Assembly (NCBI GenBank): GCA_036936605.1
Contig: JAUPFV010000002.1
Coordinates: forward strand, 268,654,770 to 268,718,769
DNA: 64,000 nucleotides
Direction: 5' to 3'
Source: Limnanthes douglasii subsp. nivea
Taxonomy: Eukaryota > Streptophyta > Magnoliopsida > Brassicales > Limnanthaceae
Shown here: in pieces, positions 46,196-58,940 of the stretch
Layout: each line of letters opens with the position of its first letter
Numbering within the stretch: position 1 is the first letter of the stretch
Made by a program: the position numbers and the translations under genes
The notes under the pieces: generated by a model
Databases searched by the model: none
Told to the model about the DNA's origin: nothing
What the model saw: only the letters and a program-made list of their open reading frames with translations

Positions 46196-46223
46196 CTCGT
46201 GTCTCGCTTCACCGAGACACGAG
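46196..46223. repeat. Perfect GC-rich hairpin
   Basis: 'ctcgtgtctcg' and 'cgagacacgag' pair perfectly over 11 bp around the 6-nt loop 'cttcac'. It lies at the 5' side (minus sense) of the Ulp1-like gene, just after a splice-acceptor-like 'tttttcag' at about 46240. Confidence 0.9.
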
Positions 46224-46569
46224 TACGCAATATTCTTCACTGAAAAACAAACTAAAAACATGTACAAATGAAGTAATAAAGAAGATTTATCACACAAAAC
46301 AGATAGATTATCGCTAAACTAACTCAATAAAAAATCATGACAATGAAACCCTGGGTTTCTCAAACGTGCTAGAATTGAACTATTTTTCGAAGAAAAACAC
46401 TATCGAGCTTACTGATTTAACGTTGTTATATTTATCGAGTATTTGAATCTTCTATCTGTGAGTTCGTCGGCAAAATCAGATTTTGGTTAAGTCGAATGGT
46501 ATTTTAAGAAGGAAATTTGTGAAATATTTTAGACCTTTAATAATTTTGTATAACGGGTCTTATATGGTA

Positions 46570-47150
46570 TGTCTCCCATTAATTAAATTTACATCTCATA
46601 TATTATCCTTTTTTAAATCTAAAAAGAGAACTTATTAATACTCAAGGACCTCACTTGAGGTTTACAAAAGTTCAGGACCTCATTAAAGAAAACAGAGGTT
46701 TATAAGGGTATAATGTGATTTGTCCTATTTATTTAGTATGAAATATAGCATGGCGCCAAATTTCGAAATTTTTTCCCTCCTTCAATTCTAATTCTCATTT
46801 GCTCAAAAATGTCTCTTTCTCAGCTTCATCACTGCTTCATTGCGACTTTCTTCCTTTTTGAGCTATTAGAGAATTGTTGTTTCAGATTCTGAATTGCTTG
46901 GAGATTCTGTTTTCCAGGAAAAGCAGAGATGCAAATTACAACTTGTTATGGTTGTAATGCTTTGAAGATGGAGATGGACCTCAAGTATTCTAGGCCTTTA
47001 GCAACTTGGATGTTCCTGAGATTTTAAACAAGTAAGCATTATCCAACCCTAATATAACCAATTTGTAGACTTTCTAGAAATATTAGGGCAGCCAATTCAG
47101 GTGGAAGTACAAAATTCATATAGTCCATCTTCAACATTTTCGTGTCCATC
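46570..47150. other. Spacer between MULE-2 and LINE-1, no gene recognised
   Basis: 46600-46740 has directly repeated phrases ('ggacctcacttgaggtttac', 'ggacctcattaaag'). 46800-47035 looks exon-like (ATG at 46809, GTAAGC at 47032), but its short frames match nothing I know. Confidence 0.4.
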
Positions 47151-47157
47151 GAGCAAG

Positions 47158-50100
47158 CTAATCGGCTGCTCGATTTTGTTCTCTATACATATGATGAATA
47201 AACATGGTACTGGTTATAAGAGACTTGATGTTATAGAGTATAGAATTTAATTGACTAGGATAGATTCTTGTTGAAATTAAGTTAACTAATATTTCAGAAT
47301 CAATTTCGAAGTCTACTTCTCTTATTTCTTTGATTCTGCATAGTTGGAGACCGTCATAGATAACTCTAACTTCAGCCTTTACAGTTGATAGTTTTCCATA
47401 GTTGTTTCCATAAACGAGTATAAGTTTTCGTTCGCTATCTCGGATTATGACAGATCCAATTGCCTCACCACTAAAAGAACAACTTGCGTCTGTATTGATT
47501 TTGAGTCTATTAGCAAGAGCAGTCCAGGACAAGTATGAAATTTTCTTCTTGTTTTTGATATGGTTGATGCATCCAAGAGTTATTGCTACTTATTCATCAT
47601 GTTTCCAGTGCTTTGACTTCAGAAGGTTTGAGTGGTCTAGAGATGACAACACATATTTGATGTAGTTAATAGTGCACTCAGCTGATATAGTTTCATTCTT
47701 CATTTTACTTTTGTTTTGTTGTTGTCATTTCACTCACGTAATGATAGAAGGTAGAATCGTTTTGATGTGTGTCTTGACTGGGGCAGACCAAAACCAAGTT
47801 CTAAACATGTGATTAATAGCCATAAAGCTTCTTATATCCAGATTCTTACATTGAGTAATCCTGCAAAGTAAGACCAGATTCTCCATGCAAAAGTACATGA
47901 TATGAATAGATGTTCTTTTGTTTCAGAGCTTTGACAAAATTGACATTTTGAGACCATTTTTATATGTTTAGACTGCATTATAGAGTCTGATGGTAGTTTG
48001 TTTTTCAAAAGTATCCATGCTAGGAATGAACATTTCCTAGGAGATATTAGATTCTATATCTTATCATATAAGGATGAGCAATTTCCAGTGTTTTTATGGC
48101 CTTCATGGTGTCTTTAATAGTGAAAGAACCATCAGTTGATAGCTTCCAAGTAATAACATCAGGCTCTTGATCATTGATTTTAAGTTTTGTAATAAGGCTG
48201 ATGTTATAGTCAATTAACATTGAAGTCATTTTAACTATGTTCCAAGAATCATTGCTCCACGATGAGTTGATCATCAAGCCTTTGAACCATATCGTATTAC
48301 AGTTTGAATTAAGAGAAATTAAAGGTGGTCTTCCATACTAGTTGTCCAGCCAAAGATCAACATTGCCTTTACCTATTTTCCACATAACATTTTCTTCAGC
48401 AAATTCTTTGATCATAGCTAGTCTTTTCCCTGTTTGTGAACCCTATTTAGAGTAGTCTAGTTGTAATAGATGTCCCCATTTGCAGCAGATGTTATGTAAC
48501 AGCTTTGAACAGAGTGACATGTTCTCCCTGAATCTTATCTATAGCTTACATGAGAAGGATTTTTGGATATCATGAAGTCTATATACATTGAGACCACCCT
48601 CCTTGAATGGATTATGTATAGATGACGATAAAGACCAATGCATTTTACTCTCTTCATTGCTTGAGCTCCATAAGAATTTTTTCATTAACTTTTCTATTTT
48701 GTTGATGAAAAATATGGGCAACCAGCAGCTTTGTAACCAATACATTAGGATATGCATTAGTAAAATATTGATCAATGTAAGTCTTCCTACATACAAAATC
48801 TTCTTTCCTTCCTGGCTTGTGATATTTTCTTTAATATTTTCTATGAGATGGATAAAATTTATTGATTTGTTGTGAGGGCTAAGTGTTATGCCCAGGTAAG
48901 TTGTAGGTAGATGAACTGTCTTGAATTTTGCTTGAATGGTTTAAGATTTTCTTCTAATATCAAGCATTTTCTTTGTTATGATAATCTCTATTTTATCTTT
49001 ATTTATTGTTTGACCAGAGGCATCTTGGTAGCCCTGCAAGAATTCGCCAATTTTCTTCAAAGAAGAGGTTAGTCCAATACTGAAAGTAATAAATCATACG
49101 CAAATGCTAGAATAAGTATAGTGATGTTTCCTCTGCAAGAATATCTTAGATTTTTATCTGAATCAAACATGTTTTGTAAACCTCTAAGCAAGATTTCTTC
49201 AGATAAGATAAACATACTATGGGACAAAGGGTCCCATTGTCTTATACCTCTTCTAGACTAAAAAATCCTATATCATTTCCGTTGATTAGTATTGATATAA
49301 ATACTTGATTTGATAATGCTCCTAATTTTGTTGATGAACTTATTATTAAATCTAAAGCATTTTAAGACTTTTAGGATGAAGCTATGGGAGATTTTATCAA
49401 ATGCTTTTGACATATCTACTTTAATAACCATGTTTTTAGCCTTAGTTTTTTTATTCAAATCATGAATAAGCTCTTTAGCCACTAAGACGTTATCTTGAAT
49501 AACTCTGCCTTAAACGTATGCACCCTGAGATTCAGTGATCATTTTAGGTAATAGTAATGCTAGTCTTTTGTTTAAAATTTTGGACATAATTCTGTTCATT
49601 AGAGTGCATAGGCTAATTCCAAAAAGTAGGTTCTATAACTTTGGGAATACAACAGTTTCTTGTGGCTAGTATGCACTTAGCTATGTCTTGACCATTTATG
49701 AAGGATGATAGTGGATTCATTAGGTCAATTTTTATAATTTCCAACAAGTGATATACAATCACTTATTGAATCCACCCATACCAGCACCCCTAGATGGATT
49801 TAACTGTTGGATGATGGTCAAAATTTCTAGTTATGTAGGGGTTGCTAAGATGTTGTCATTGTCCGATTCAGTAATTACTCCAGGGATGACATTGAATATA
49901 CTGTTTTCCATGTAACTTAGTTCTTGATTTAAGTTATTATAAGAGTATGATGAGAGTTTATCTGTAAAGTATGATTCAGCTGATGAGTTGATCTCCCCTT
50001 CTTCAGTGCACCATTTGTTGTTGATTTTCACTCCACTTATTCATCCTTTTATCCTTTTCTTCATGGCATACTTGTAATATATTCTTGTATTCCTTTCTCC

Positions 50101-51143
50101 ATCTTTTATTCATTCTGCATGACACTTTTGTTTCCAGAAACCTTCCTCCATAGTGAGAGCTAATAAGTGGTCAACAGTGGTTTTGGATAGCAAACACTTG
50201 TCTTAGTCACTTCCTGAGTTTCCATAATGTTCTTCACTGATAATTACTTCCTCTTCAGCTTGTTTCACCTTGTCAAACAGATTACCAAAATGATTGGTAT
50301 TCCATTCTTTGAGATCTTTCTTCAATATTTTCATTTTCTTCTAATATATAAACATAAGATATCCATTCATTTCTACATTGCAGCTTAATTCGACAAAATT
50401 AAGAAAGTCTTTATCGATAGTCCATATGTTGAGAAATCTGAAGGATTTATTATGGTTTTCTCTGCTTTTAATAATAGTTATAAGTAAAGGAGTATGGTTT
50501 GAACATGTTCTTGGTAGATGTAGGACTTTTGTCTCATTGAAATAGTCAGCCCACTCCTGGCTGAATAACACCCTGTTCAAGCGTCTCCACTTAGTTTTAT
50601 TTGTCCAAATGAGTTTAGTACCTGCAAAGCCAGCATCTTCAAGTGACAGTCATTAATCATGTTAGTAAAATCAGTAGAACTTTGAGAGTATAAATTTGAG
50701 CAACCAGCTTGTTCACATATAGATATAATGGAGTTGAAGTCTCCAAGTAAGAGCCATTCTTTAACTGAATTGGATAAGATTTTCAGATCATCCCACGGTT
50801 CCATTCTTCCTCCTTTTTAGCATTTAGCATAAAATGCAAGTTATATTTATGGATTTGTCAAGCAATATATGTTTTACAGTAGTGTGTGTATATACTGGTA
50901 TCTATCAGCAATAATGTTAAACTCTAGATCAACATTCCATAACACCTAAATCTTATTAGATGAATTTGCAAAGAATTTTTGCAGCTTGATTCTTTCATCA
51001 AGTGAGCCAGCAAGATCTTTGTTGATCATTGGTTATTGAATAAAGACAACCTTAGTGTTTTCTTTCTTTATTATTGATTTCAATCTCCTAACTAAAGGAT
51101 TATTTCTAACACTTCTTATATTCCAACTTAGTACCTGAATCAT
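47158..51143 (-). pseudogene. LINE-1 ORF2: endonuclease, reverse transcriptase, zf-RVT, RNase H
   Basis: Read from 51143: MIQVLSWNIRSVRNN (apurinic-type endonuclease start), then VVFIQ, a stop where the catalytic Glu of QEP should be, then PMIN. EWLLLGDFNSI near 50760 and SDA/TW remnants follow. Reverse transcriptase: AKELIHDLNKKTKAKNMVIK then VDMSKAFDKISHSF (49482-49273). 48796-48540 has the plant LINE region after RT (KLMKKFLWSSSNEESKMHW). zf-RVT: FLAWILLKNKLPS and CQFCQSSETKEHLFISC (about 48020-47890). RNase H: LKINTDASCSFSG, KAEVR, FEIDSE, QNRAAD (47532-47158), then a stop at the usual Trp. Many stops; inactive. Its N-terminus overlaps ORF1 by ~38 bp. Confidence 0.88.
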
Positions 51144-52500
51144 TTAGGCTTGTATTGTTGTTGTTGTTGATCTCATCAAATTGAAGAGATTTGATCACCA
51201 AAGGTTTCCTTCTTTTGTTGTTCTTTTCTTGTTTTAGTTTCTGATCCAAAACTTTCTCATAGCTTAGATCCACTATCTTCTTTTTCAGTGCAGGATTTGG
51301 AGGTAAACTTCCTGAGTTGTTCTTGTTAGGCGATCCAGATAAAGGGGATTCAACTTCCAGTGTTTGAAACAAATTTTAGCTATCAACAAGAGATTTGATT
51401 GCATCAATTATATCATCTTCGTTGTTGTTATCTTGTTGATCCTTTTGGTTGTCACCGCTTTCTTTTGGCTCTGCATTAGAACTTGTTGTATAACTATATG
51501 CTTGCTGGTATTCTTTGTTGTTGTGTTCTTTTTTACCTGCGTTTTACTATTATTCTCAGTATGTTTCACAATAAGATATTTGAGAGTAGCTCCTTGCTCA
51601 GGGTCCTGTGATTTTTGGTGTGGTGCTCTAGGTGTTGTATTGTCTTCTTTATCATCTCGTTGTGTGTTCTTTAGTTTTGTTGCTTCAGAGTCTTGGTTAA
51701 GATTGTTGCATGAAGATCTGTCATGGCCTACATGAAAAAATGCGTACATTATTTTGGAACTTGTTTGTAGCTTAACTAGATACAACACCCTCTGTTATCA
51801 CCAAATCTTAACCAAATATGATGTTGCAGTTTCTTTTGATATCGATTTCTACCCATGCATAACAGGCGTTATGCATAGCTTTGTTTTTAGTTGGGATCCA
51901 TGTTTTGATGAGGCTACCTATTGAGGCTACTACAGAGGTAACAATGTCTGGATTATACAGATGTTTTGACAATATTTCTATTCTTATCCAGACTGGGATT
52001 AATGGGCATTCCTTCTTAACATTGAAAGAGGGTATGCATTTCAAGATACGCATTGAGTATTCATCAATTTGCCACACAAACCTCGACCATATCTTGTTGA
52101 TGTTTTCCTTTAATGAAAACTTCATAAACAGGTGCCTAGAGTCCCAATTAGTGTAAGAGAAGTCCCCTTCAAACTTCATTGCTTCAAAGAATCTGTCAAG
52201 AACTTGTATCTAGGGCAGACTTTTAGTGAATTTACCAACTAATGTGTAGGTTGTTGTTTGCATAAAATAATTCTCTATATATTTGTCAAATTACAATGAG
52301 ATGTGGTCATCTTTGTGTTGTATGTAAGATGGTTTGTAGATGACTTCCTGTTGTTGATTTTGAACAATGGCTGAATAAGATTTGTGATTGTTAATGTTTG
52401 CAGATTATGGTTGAGTGACTAACATTGATATCTGTGCATTTGAGCTTGGATGTTGAGGCAGGGGTGAAAATTCATCGAGTTGTTGAGTAGTAGAGACTAA
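51106..52500 (-). pseudogene. LINE-1 ORF1: DUF4283 gag-like protein
   Basis: Starts around 52500 (QQLDEFSPLPQHPSS) and continues SYSAIVQNQQQEVIYKPSY, TLVGKFTKSLP, then the DUF4283 block 52179-51808 (FEGDFSYTNWDSRHLFMKFS, VPVWIRIEILSKHLYN-like). A CCHC knuckle remnant (YAFFHVGHDRSSCNN, first Cys positions lost) lies at about 51750-51700. A charged tail of Lys/Asn/Thr residues and KKIVDLSYEKVLDQKLKQEK follows to 51106. ORF1 proteins of plant L1 elements bind the element RNA. Several stops are present. Confidence 0.82.
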
Positions 52501-52991
52501 TATATATCATTGCTTCATTGTGCTACTTGTATATCACCAACTATGGCAAGAAGTCATTAAAATCGAGGCAAGCATAGCAGTTTCTTGTGCTCCAAAAAGG
52601 TTTCTTAGAGAGGATTCTCATATATTAGACAACTTATATCCCGCAATCTTATTCGATTGATTTTTAATTTTATCTCATATATTATCTTGAAATTTCATGT
52701 TTAGGAAAACAAAAATAACTGCAAACATAAAAAATTATTTGAGTAATTATATTTGTCATGTATAAAAAAACGTAAAAATTATAATAGGAATTCTTATATT
52801 TATGGGTTAATCTTGATTAACAATCTTGTTAATTAAGAAAAGTTTGAGGTATAAAACACCGAAAAAATACACTTAAAAACTGGCAAGTTTAAGTTATTAA
52901 ATAAAGATTGAGATCTATACCTGAAAGCTGGAGAGAGGAAGAATATGGAGATAAAGAATGGAGGCTACCAACCCGAAATTATTCTTTTATT
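52501..52991. other. Spacer between the two LINEs
   Basis: AT-rich. It includes the probable 5' leader of LINE-1 (minus strand) up to ~52620 and unassigned sequence to the LINE-2 target site. No gene recognised. Confidence 0.5.
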
Positions 52992-53148
52992 AAATACTGG
53001 ATCCAGTGGAAAAATTAATTTTCAAAAATATGTTGCTCCAAGAACCGTTTCTCCTCCTTGATTTTTCGGCGAAACCATAATCCTCTCCAGCTAATCTCCT
53101 CGTTGGTTGTTCTTCCTCTCTTCTCTTTTCTTGGTGATTATCTCTATC

Positions 53149-54329
53149 ATGGAGATAACAAACAATGTATTATTCGAAGAAGATGACTTTTCGGCTATGT
53201 CTCAAGATCTTAGACATGGAAACATCGATCAAAGTTTGGAAAAAAGATCTTACGCAGATTTGTTCAAACAAGAGTTTTTAATCATCAAAAAACTGAATTT
53301 AAACCTGAGAGAATTCAAAGAAAATTGGATCACATCTATGTTCAATATTATAAAGAGGTCAAGGATTCTCTGTAACAGAATTCCAAAACAATGTTAATTG
53401 GTAAATTCTCTTTAGGTCTGCTAAAGAAGGTTGTTATAAAAAATTTCTTGAGTTCGTTAAAATTCAAAGGAAACTATCGAACTTCTAACTGGGATTCACA
53501 TCATATTCTTATTGAGTTTGAATTAAATGAAGACGTATGTAGGCTATGGTCCAGAAGTGTTTGGAAGATTATAATTTCAACGATGAGAGTCTTACGTTGG
53601 ACGCCAGAGTTTCATATCAAGATTGAAAGCCCAATTTCTATGGTTTGGGTTAAATTCGAAAAAATCCCTGAGTTTTTATACAATGTAGAATTTCTTCATG
53701 AAATAGCTGCAACCATAGGAACTCCATATAAATTCGAGTTTCTAAATGAAAACAGGGCTTTTAAAAATGCAGTTTTTGCGTTGATTGAATTAGATGTAAC
53801 AAGGAAAATACACAATATTATATGGATTGGCTTCGATGTGAATGATGGGTGCTCGATTTCTGTCAAATATAAGAATCTGCCTTCCTACTGCAGTTTATGC
53901 TTCCATATGGGACATAATGTGGATGAATGCAAGAAAACTTCTATGAATATCAATGTTAGCGATCAAGATAAGCAACACCAGAATATAAACAATGGTAATC
54001 AATCTTTAAAAGGTAAAGAAACAAAGAAAGTGAAGTTAAAACGTTTGATATAAACAATCAAGAAATTGTTGTCTCCAATTCAGATTTCATTCATAATGTT
54101 AAGTCCATAGTGGTTCATGAAAAAAGATTCTTTGAAGGAAAAAATCTACATAAGAAAGCAGATGGTTAATTCTATATCTGAAAATGATGATAACTCTAAG
54201 AGTCATGAAGTTACACTTCCAGATGATATAGAAATTATTGAAGGTATACAACTAGATAGACACTATGATCAACATGATTTTATTTCTAGTTTCAACTCTC
54301 CAAACCAAGGATATATTGGCAGAATTTAA
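53149..54329 (+). pseudogene. LINE-2 ORF1: DUF4283 gag-like protein with CCHC knuckle
   Basis: ATG at 53149 (MEITNNVLFEEDDFSAMSQD), then RSYADLFKQEF. One frameshift near 53390 joins to 53391-54053: MLIGKFSLGLLKKVVIKNFL, FKGNYRTSNWDSHHILIEFE, WVKFEKIPEFLYN (DUF4283), then CSLCFHMGHNVDEC, an intact CCHC zinc knuckle. A Lys/Asn-rich tail follows to a stop at 54053, and acidic sequence in another frame to 54329. Two frame disruptions make it a pseudogene, but it is well preserved. It would coat LINE RNA in the ribonucleoprotein. Confidence 0.85.
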
Positions 54330-54492
54330 CATTCCCCAACCAGAAAAGAAACATCTCTAACGGCCCAAGACTTCAGCACTATCATAAAGAGAAAGATCAA
54401 ATTTGCAAGGAAAATAAAAAAACCAAGTACAAAAATAATGAAATCTCTGAAATATGCAGGGATAAACAACAAACACAAATCATTATCTGATA

Positions 54493-57400
54493 ATGATAAA
54501 GATTCTTAACTGGAATTTGCATGGTATTAACAACAATTCAACTGTCATGAGGCTGAAATATACTGTCTTCAAAGAAAAAGTCAACATATTAGCCATTCAA
54601 GAGCCTATGGCTAAGCCTGAAAAAATTGATGATATTTCTTTGGTGTTGGGTTTCTTTAATCATAATTTCAATATTTCTAATAAGATCTGGTTTTTTTTAC
54701 AGATGATCTTTGTATTAACATCCTGGTTAATCATGATCAGTGCTTGAATATGGAGATAAGTACTAACAATAACATTAGTTTTCATTCAACTGTGGTTTAT
54801 GCTAAGTGTAACATGATGCTAAGGCTTGATTTATGGGAGAAATTAAAGTTGATCTTTATGATTGAGCAAGGCTGGCTTATAGTTGGTAACTTCGACATCA
54901 TTACCTCCTATGATGAGCAACTAGGGTGTAATGTTATTGATCAAAATAACATTGACGATTTCATGCATACTATTAGTGAATGTCAATTGGAAGATGCTGG
55001 GTTTGTGGGTTCAAACTTCACCTGGAATAAAAGCATGAAGTGGAAAATACTTGATCGAGCAATGCTCAACACTAATTAGACCAACATTTTCAATACAACT
55101 CAGGTCCATCACATGGTCAAAACGTGTTCTGACCATGCCCCTATTCTTATATATGTTGTATCTAATCAAATTGGTTTCTTTAATTATAAAAACAAAACTT
55201 TCAAGTTTATGAACATGTAGACAAATTATTAGTCTTTTCTCACTGTGGTAGAATAGAATTGGAGTTTGCAAATTTATGGGCATCCTAATGAGGTCTTCTG
55301 GTTTAAGTTTAAAGCATTTAAAAATGCCTCAAAGCTTGGAACATTAACTATTTTGGTAATATTTTCAGTAAAGTAAAAGAGACTGAAGATAATGTTAAGC
55401 ATGCTGAGTTGCTTCACTCAAGGTTAAACAATCAAACCACTAATGTTGATCTGAAAAAAGTTAACAGTTTATATATGCAAGCTCTGAGAATTGAAGAGGA
55501 TTTTTGGTAACAAAAGTCTTATAATTCTTGGCTTATTAAAGGTGATAGCAACACCAAGCTGTATCATGCTTATGTATCAAAAAAAGAGGAAAAATACTAT
55601 AAAGGGCATTAAAGAAGATAACAAGTGGATCTACAATCCTGAGGACATTGGTAGATCAGCAGAGAACTATTTCAAGTATCATTTTACTAGAAAGTCTTAT
55701 GAAATCCATGAAGATGAGACAAACCGTATGCAATATGACATCATGTCTTCGGTCCTAGATTGATCTCTGATTCTGATAACGATTCTTTGATGAAATATAC
55801 TAATGAAAATGAGCTCTGGAACATTTTAAACACGATGAACTCTGCAAGTGTTGCAGACATAGATGGGTACCATGTTTCTTTCTATAAAGTTTGCTGGAAC
55901 ATTATAAAAACTGATTTGACTTTGGCTATGAATTCATACCTCTCTGGCCATAAGATCCCAAATGTAATCTTTGCTACTGGCCTCTATATTATTCCCAAGA
56001 TAGTGAATCTTATATATTGAAATAATTACCATCCCATAAGTCTATGTTCTATGACCAACATAATCCTTTCTAACTTGATTAACACTAGATTAGCCAGTAT
56101 TCTCCCTAAAATCATCTCTAGCACTCAAGGTGCCTTTGTTAGAAATCACTCTATACATGAGAATATTTTAGTTGCTAAAGAGATGGCTTATGACTTGAAT
56201 ATGAAGCCTTCAAAAGGAAACATCATGGTCAAATTAGACATGTCTAAGGTATTTTACATGATGTCTTTCCTTTTCATTATCAATGTCCTTACTCTGTTTG
56301 GTTTCTCTAAGCAATTTGTTAAGCTTACTAGTGACATGATCAAGGAGATAAATATTTTCATATTGATCAAGGCTTGAGACAATGTGACCCATTTTCCCAA
56401 AACCTCTTCATCATTAGTGAAGAGGTGCTTCTGTGTGGGCTTTCTCACCTTTATAATTCTAATAAGAGAATGCAGTATGCCTCTAGATCTACATTCATTA
56501 TCCCTAATATTACTTTTGCAGACGATATTTTAGTATATACTAATAGCTTGGACTCTACAATCAATCCTCTTAGATGTTTTGTAGACAGATACCAACTGAT
56601 TTCAGGATAGTTAATTAACAAGGAAAAAACTCAGATCATTACCTCAAACAGACTTCATTAAAGTAGGAGCCTGGAAACCAACACTAGATTCAAAGCTGAG
56701 TAGCTTCCTATAAGTCACTTAGGGATCAACCTCAGTTGTAACAACAAAGCAAAGAACTTCAGTAAATTGATAGACAAAATCAAAGCAAAAATCACTAAAT
56801 GGGATAGCAAATTCCTTTATTTCGGGGGAAGACTCTCTTTAATCTCTTCTATACTCATATCTGCTCCATATTATTGGGTGCATAATATATTATTTCCTAT
56901 TAGTGTTATTAAAAGACTTGAAAAAACCTCCAACAAGTTTCCATGAAGATCTAAATTTAGTGTTAAAAGTGTCTACTGGACTGCTTGGGTGAATCTGTGT
57001 AAGCCTTTTGATGAAGAAGGACTGGATATCAGAAGATTATAACTAATATTCATAACACTCTTTCTCAAAAGTTGTGGTTCAACTATAGAGAGAAAGAAAC
57101 TTTCTGGTCTCTAATGATGCATGACATTTATAACAAATGAATTTATCCTCTTAAAGCAAACTTTTCAAAACCTGGCTCTCTTATTTGGAAACGTTTGATC
57201 AATATTAAAGATACTGCTGAAATTAATATTAGATGGTTATTGGGCAGTGGTGACATGGATTTTTTGTGGGAGAATTGGCATAATCAGATTCCCATCATGG
57301 ATCACTGCAACACTGAGGCTAATCTCTGGTTCCTTGATCAGAAAGTAAATACCTTCTAGAAAGCTAATAGGTGGGGTACTGATATTTTGAGGGGTTTTTT

Positions 57401-58481
57401 AGATGATACCAGAATCAATCAAATTTATCTATACAAAGTAGATCCTGAAAAGAAAGATACAATGATTTGGACAAAATATCTTAACATGGGCTTCAACACA
57501 AGCCTCACATGGAACAGCACAAGACAACACTTCCACAAATCTTTGTTGTATAAGAAAATCTGGAATCAAATCAGGCCCATGAAGTTTTCTTTTCTTCGTT
57601 GGAAACCCATTAAAAACATTCTGCCTATTGACTGAACTCTTCAATACAGACACATTAGCCTAGCCTCAAAGTGTCAGTTTTGTTCTAATTGCAAAAACTC
57701 AAACCTTTTATTTGTGAACTGCACTTACGCATGGAGCATTTGGAAGCATTTTAGTGTCTTATTTAAAATTAAAATCGAAAAAATTATGAGCCTAACTCAC
57801 ATTGTTAGAGAATAGTTCTGGTTTTTGAATCAAAAAGTCCATATAACCCAAGTTCTTCCACCTATTATATGCTGGGTGATTTGGAAAAATCATAATGAAT
57901 TGAAGGTAAAAAACATGAGTATCTCTATAGATTTTGCTATCCATCATATCAACAAAAGTATACGTAGTCTTAACACATCTAAGAAACTAACTAGAAAGCA
58001 TTGGACTAAGGTTATTGATGCAGGTTCTTCTTTAGCATGCATTTTGATTTATGGCAGATTCAAGAAGGAGACTTACCTGAAATGCACTGCTCCTGACTGT
58101 GATAGAATGAAGCTCAACGTTGATGCTGCTTGCATTCCCAATAGTGAATATGGTGGTGGTATGATAGTCAGAAATAACAATAGAGATATTGTTAAGGGCT
58201 TGGGCAAAACATTTGGAAATGTGTCTCATATTATGGCCGAAACTCGAGCCTTGCTTAAAGGTTTGTTGTTGTGTAGAGAAAATATTTGGTTCAAAGTCGA
58301 TATCGAATCTGACTGCCAGACTGTAATTGATATTCTTGCTAAAAGGGAAAACCCCTGGTATTTGCACTCTTTAATTTCGATGTGCAGAAGATTAATCCAT
58401 CCTTCAATGACAATCAAGTTCATCACTCAAACACAGAATAGAGCTGCAGATTGGCTCGCTATATGGACGTTGAATTGCTAA
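54493..58481 (+). pseudogene. LINE-2 ORF2: endonuclease, reverse transcriptase, zf-RVT, RNase H
   Basis: MIKILNWNLHGINNN and ILAIQEPMAKPE (endonuclease; catalytic Glu kept). GWLIVGNFDIITS has Asn-Phe-Asp where the family has Asp-Phe-Asn. GSNFTWNKSMKWKILDRAML follows, with a stop at 55079. RT region 55491-56610: STQGAFVRNHSIHENILVAK, IMVKLDMSKVFYMMSF, QCDPFSQNLFIISEE, NITFADDILVYTNS (FADD catalytic box). zf-RVT 57387-57740: MKFSFLRWKPIKNILP, then CQFCSNCKNSN-like sequence. RNase H 57825-58481: KLNVDAACIPN, AETRALLKG, ESDCQTVID, QNRAADWLAIW, with all four acidic catalytic residues present. At least five stops or frameshifts overall. Confidence 0.88.
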
Positions 58482-58940
58482 TAGAAAGTAGAAATTTCTA
58501 AATTCAATGCTCTCTGATCTCATATTTATTGTTCTTCTGGAGAGCATGGGTATCTGATATATAAACACTAGTGTGTTCTTCAAATCTAATCAGCTCTGCT
58601 GTTAGTCTTCTTCAATTTTGATTTCGTCAAGCTTCTATGATGGTTTTCTGATAGTTTAATTAGATTGATTATTCTTTGGAGTTGTTGGTAATCAATGGAG
58701 AATGTCAAAGGTTGAAGATTGAAGCTGTGTTTCGAGGTTGAAGATGTCATCCAGGTTAAAGACGTATCTGGTTTTAGAATGTAACGGTTATTTTCTTTCA
58801 AATGTTCAGTTTGATGTCTGTTGAAATTGGGTAAACAATTATAAGTCTTTGTAATTTGACCAATTGCTCTTATTAGCCTTCAAATGTAATAAAATTTCAA
58901 TTTTTGCCAAAAAAATAAATAAAAAATACTGGACCCAAGG

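Larger units (their letters stand above)
34768..46569. mobile_element. MULE-2, large composite MULE with transposase and Ulp1-like gene
   Basis: 'taccatttaagacccactaa' (from 34768) faces an inverted relative at 46548-46569, which reversed reads 'taccatataagacccgttat'; both lie just outside the coding traces and are candidate degenerate terminal inverted repeats. Between them are a plus-strand MuDR-type transposase (35526-38215) and a minus-strand Ulp1-like gene (45650-39000), arranged tail to tail. Ulp1-like genes inside Mutator-like elements are known as Kaonashi-type MULEs. Both genes share intron sequences built from the same short word. The one-element interpretation is inferred; the gene contents are read directly. 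Confidence 0.6.
53006..58923 (+). mobile_element. LINE-2, near-full-length L1-type non-LTR retrotransposon
   Basis: A ~5.9-kb element with target duplications 'aaatactggatcca' (52992-53005) and 'aaatactggaccca' (58924-58937), one mismatch, directly after an A-rich 3' tail ('ccaaaaaaataaataaa'). It contains ORF1, ORF2 and a 3' UTR of ~400 bp. Domain order and residues match LINE-1, so both belong to one family inserted in opposite orientations. Confidence 0.9.

Noticed and set aside
46809..47035. Host gene first exon near 46.8 kb
   Set aside because: An ATG and a GTAAGC donor are present, but frames are short and interrupted and match no family I recognise.
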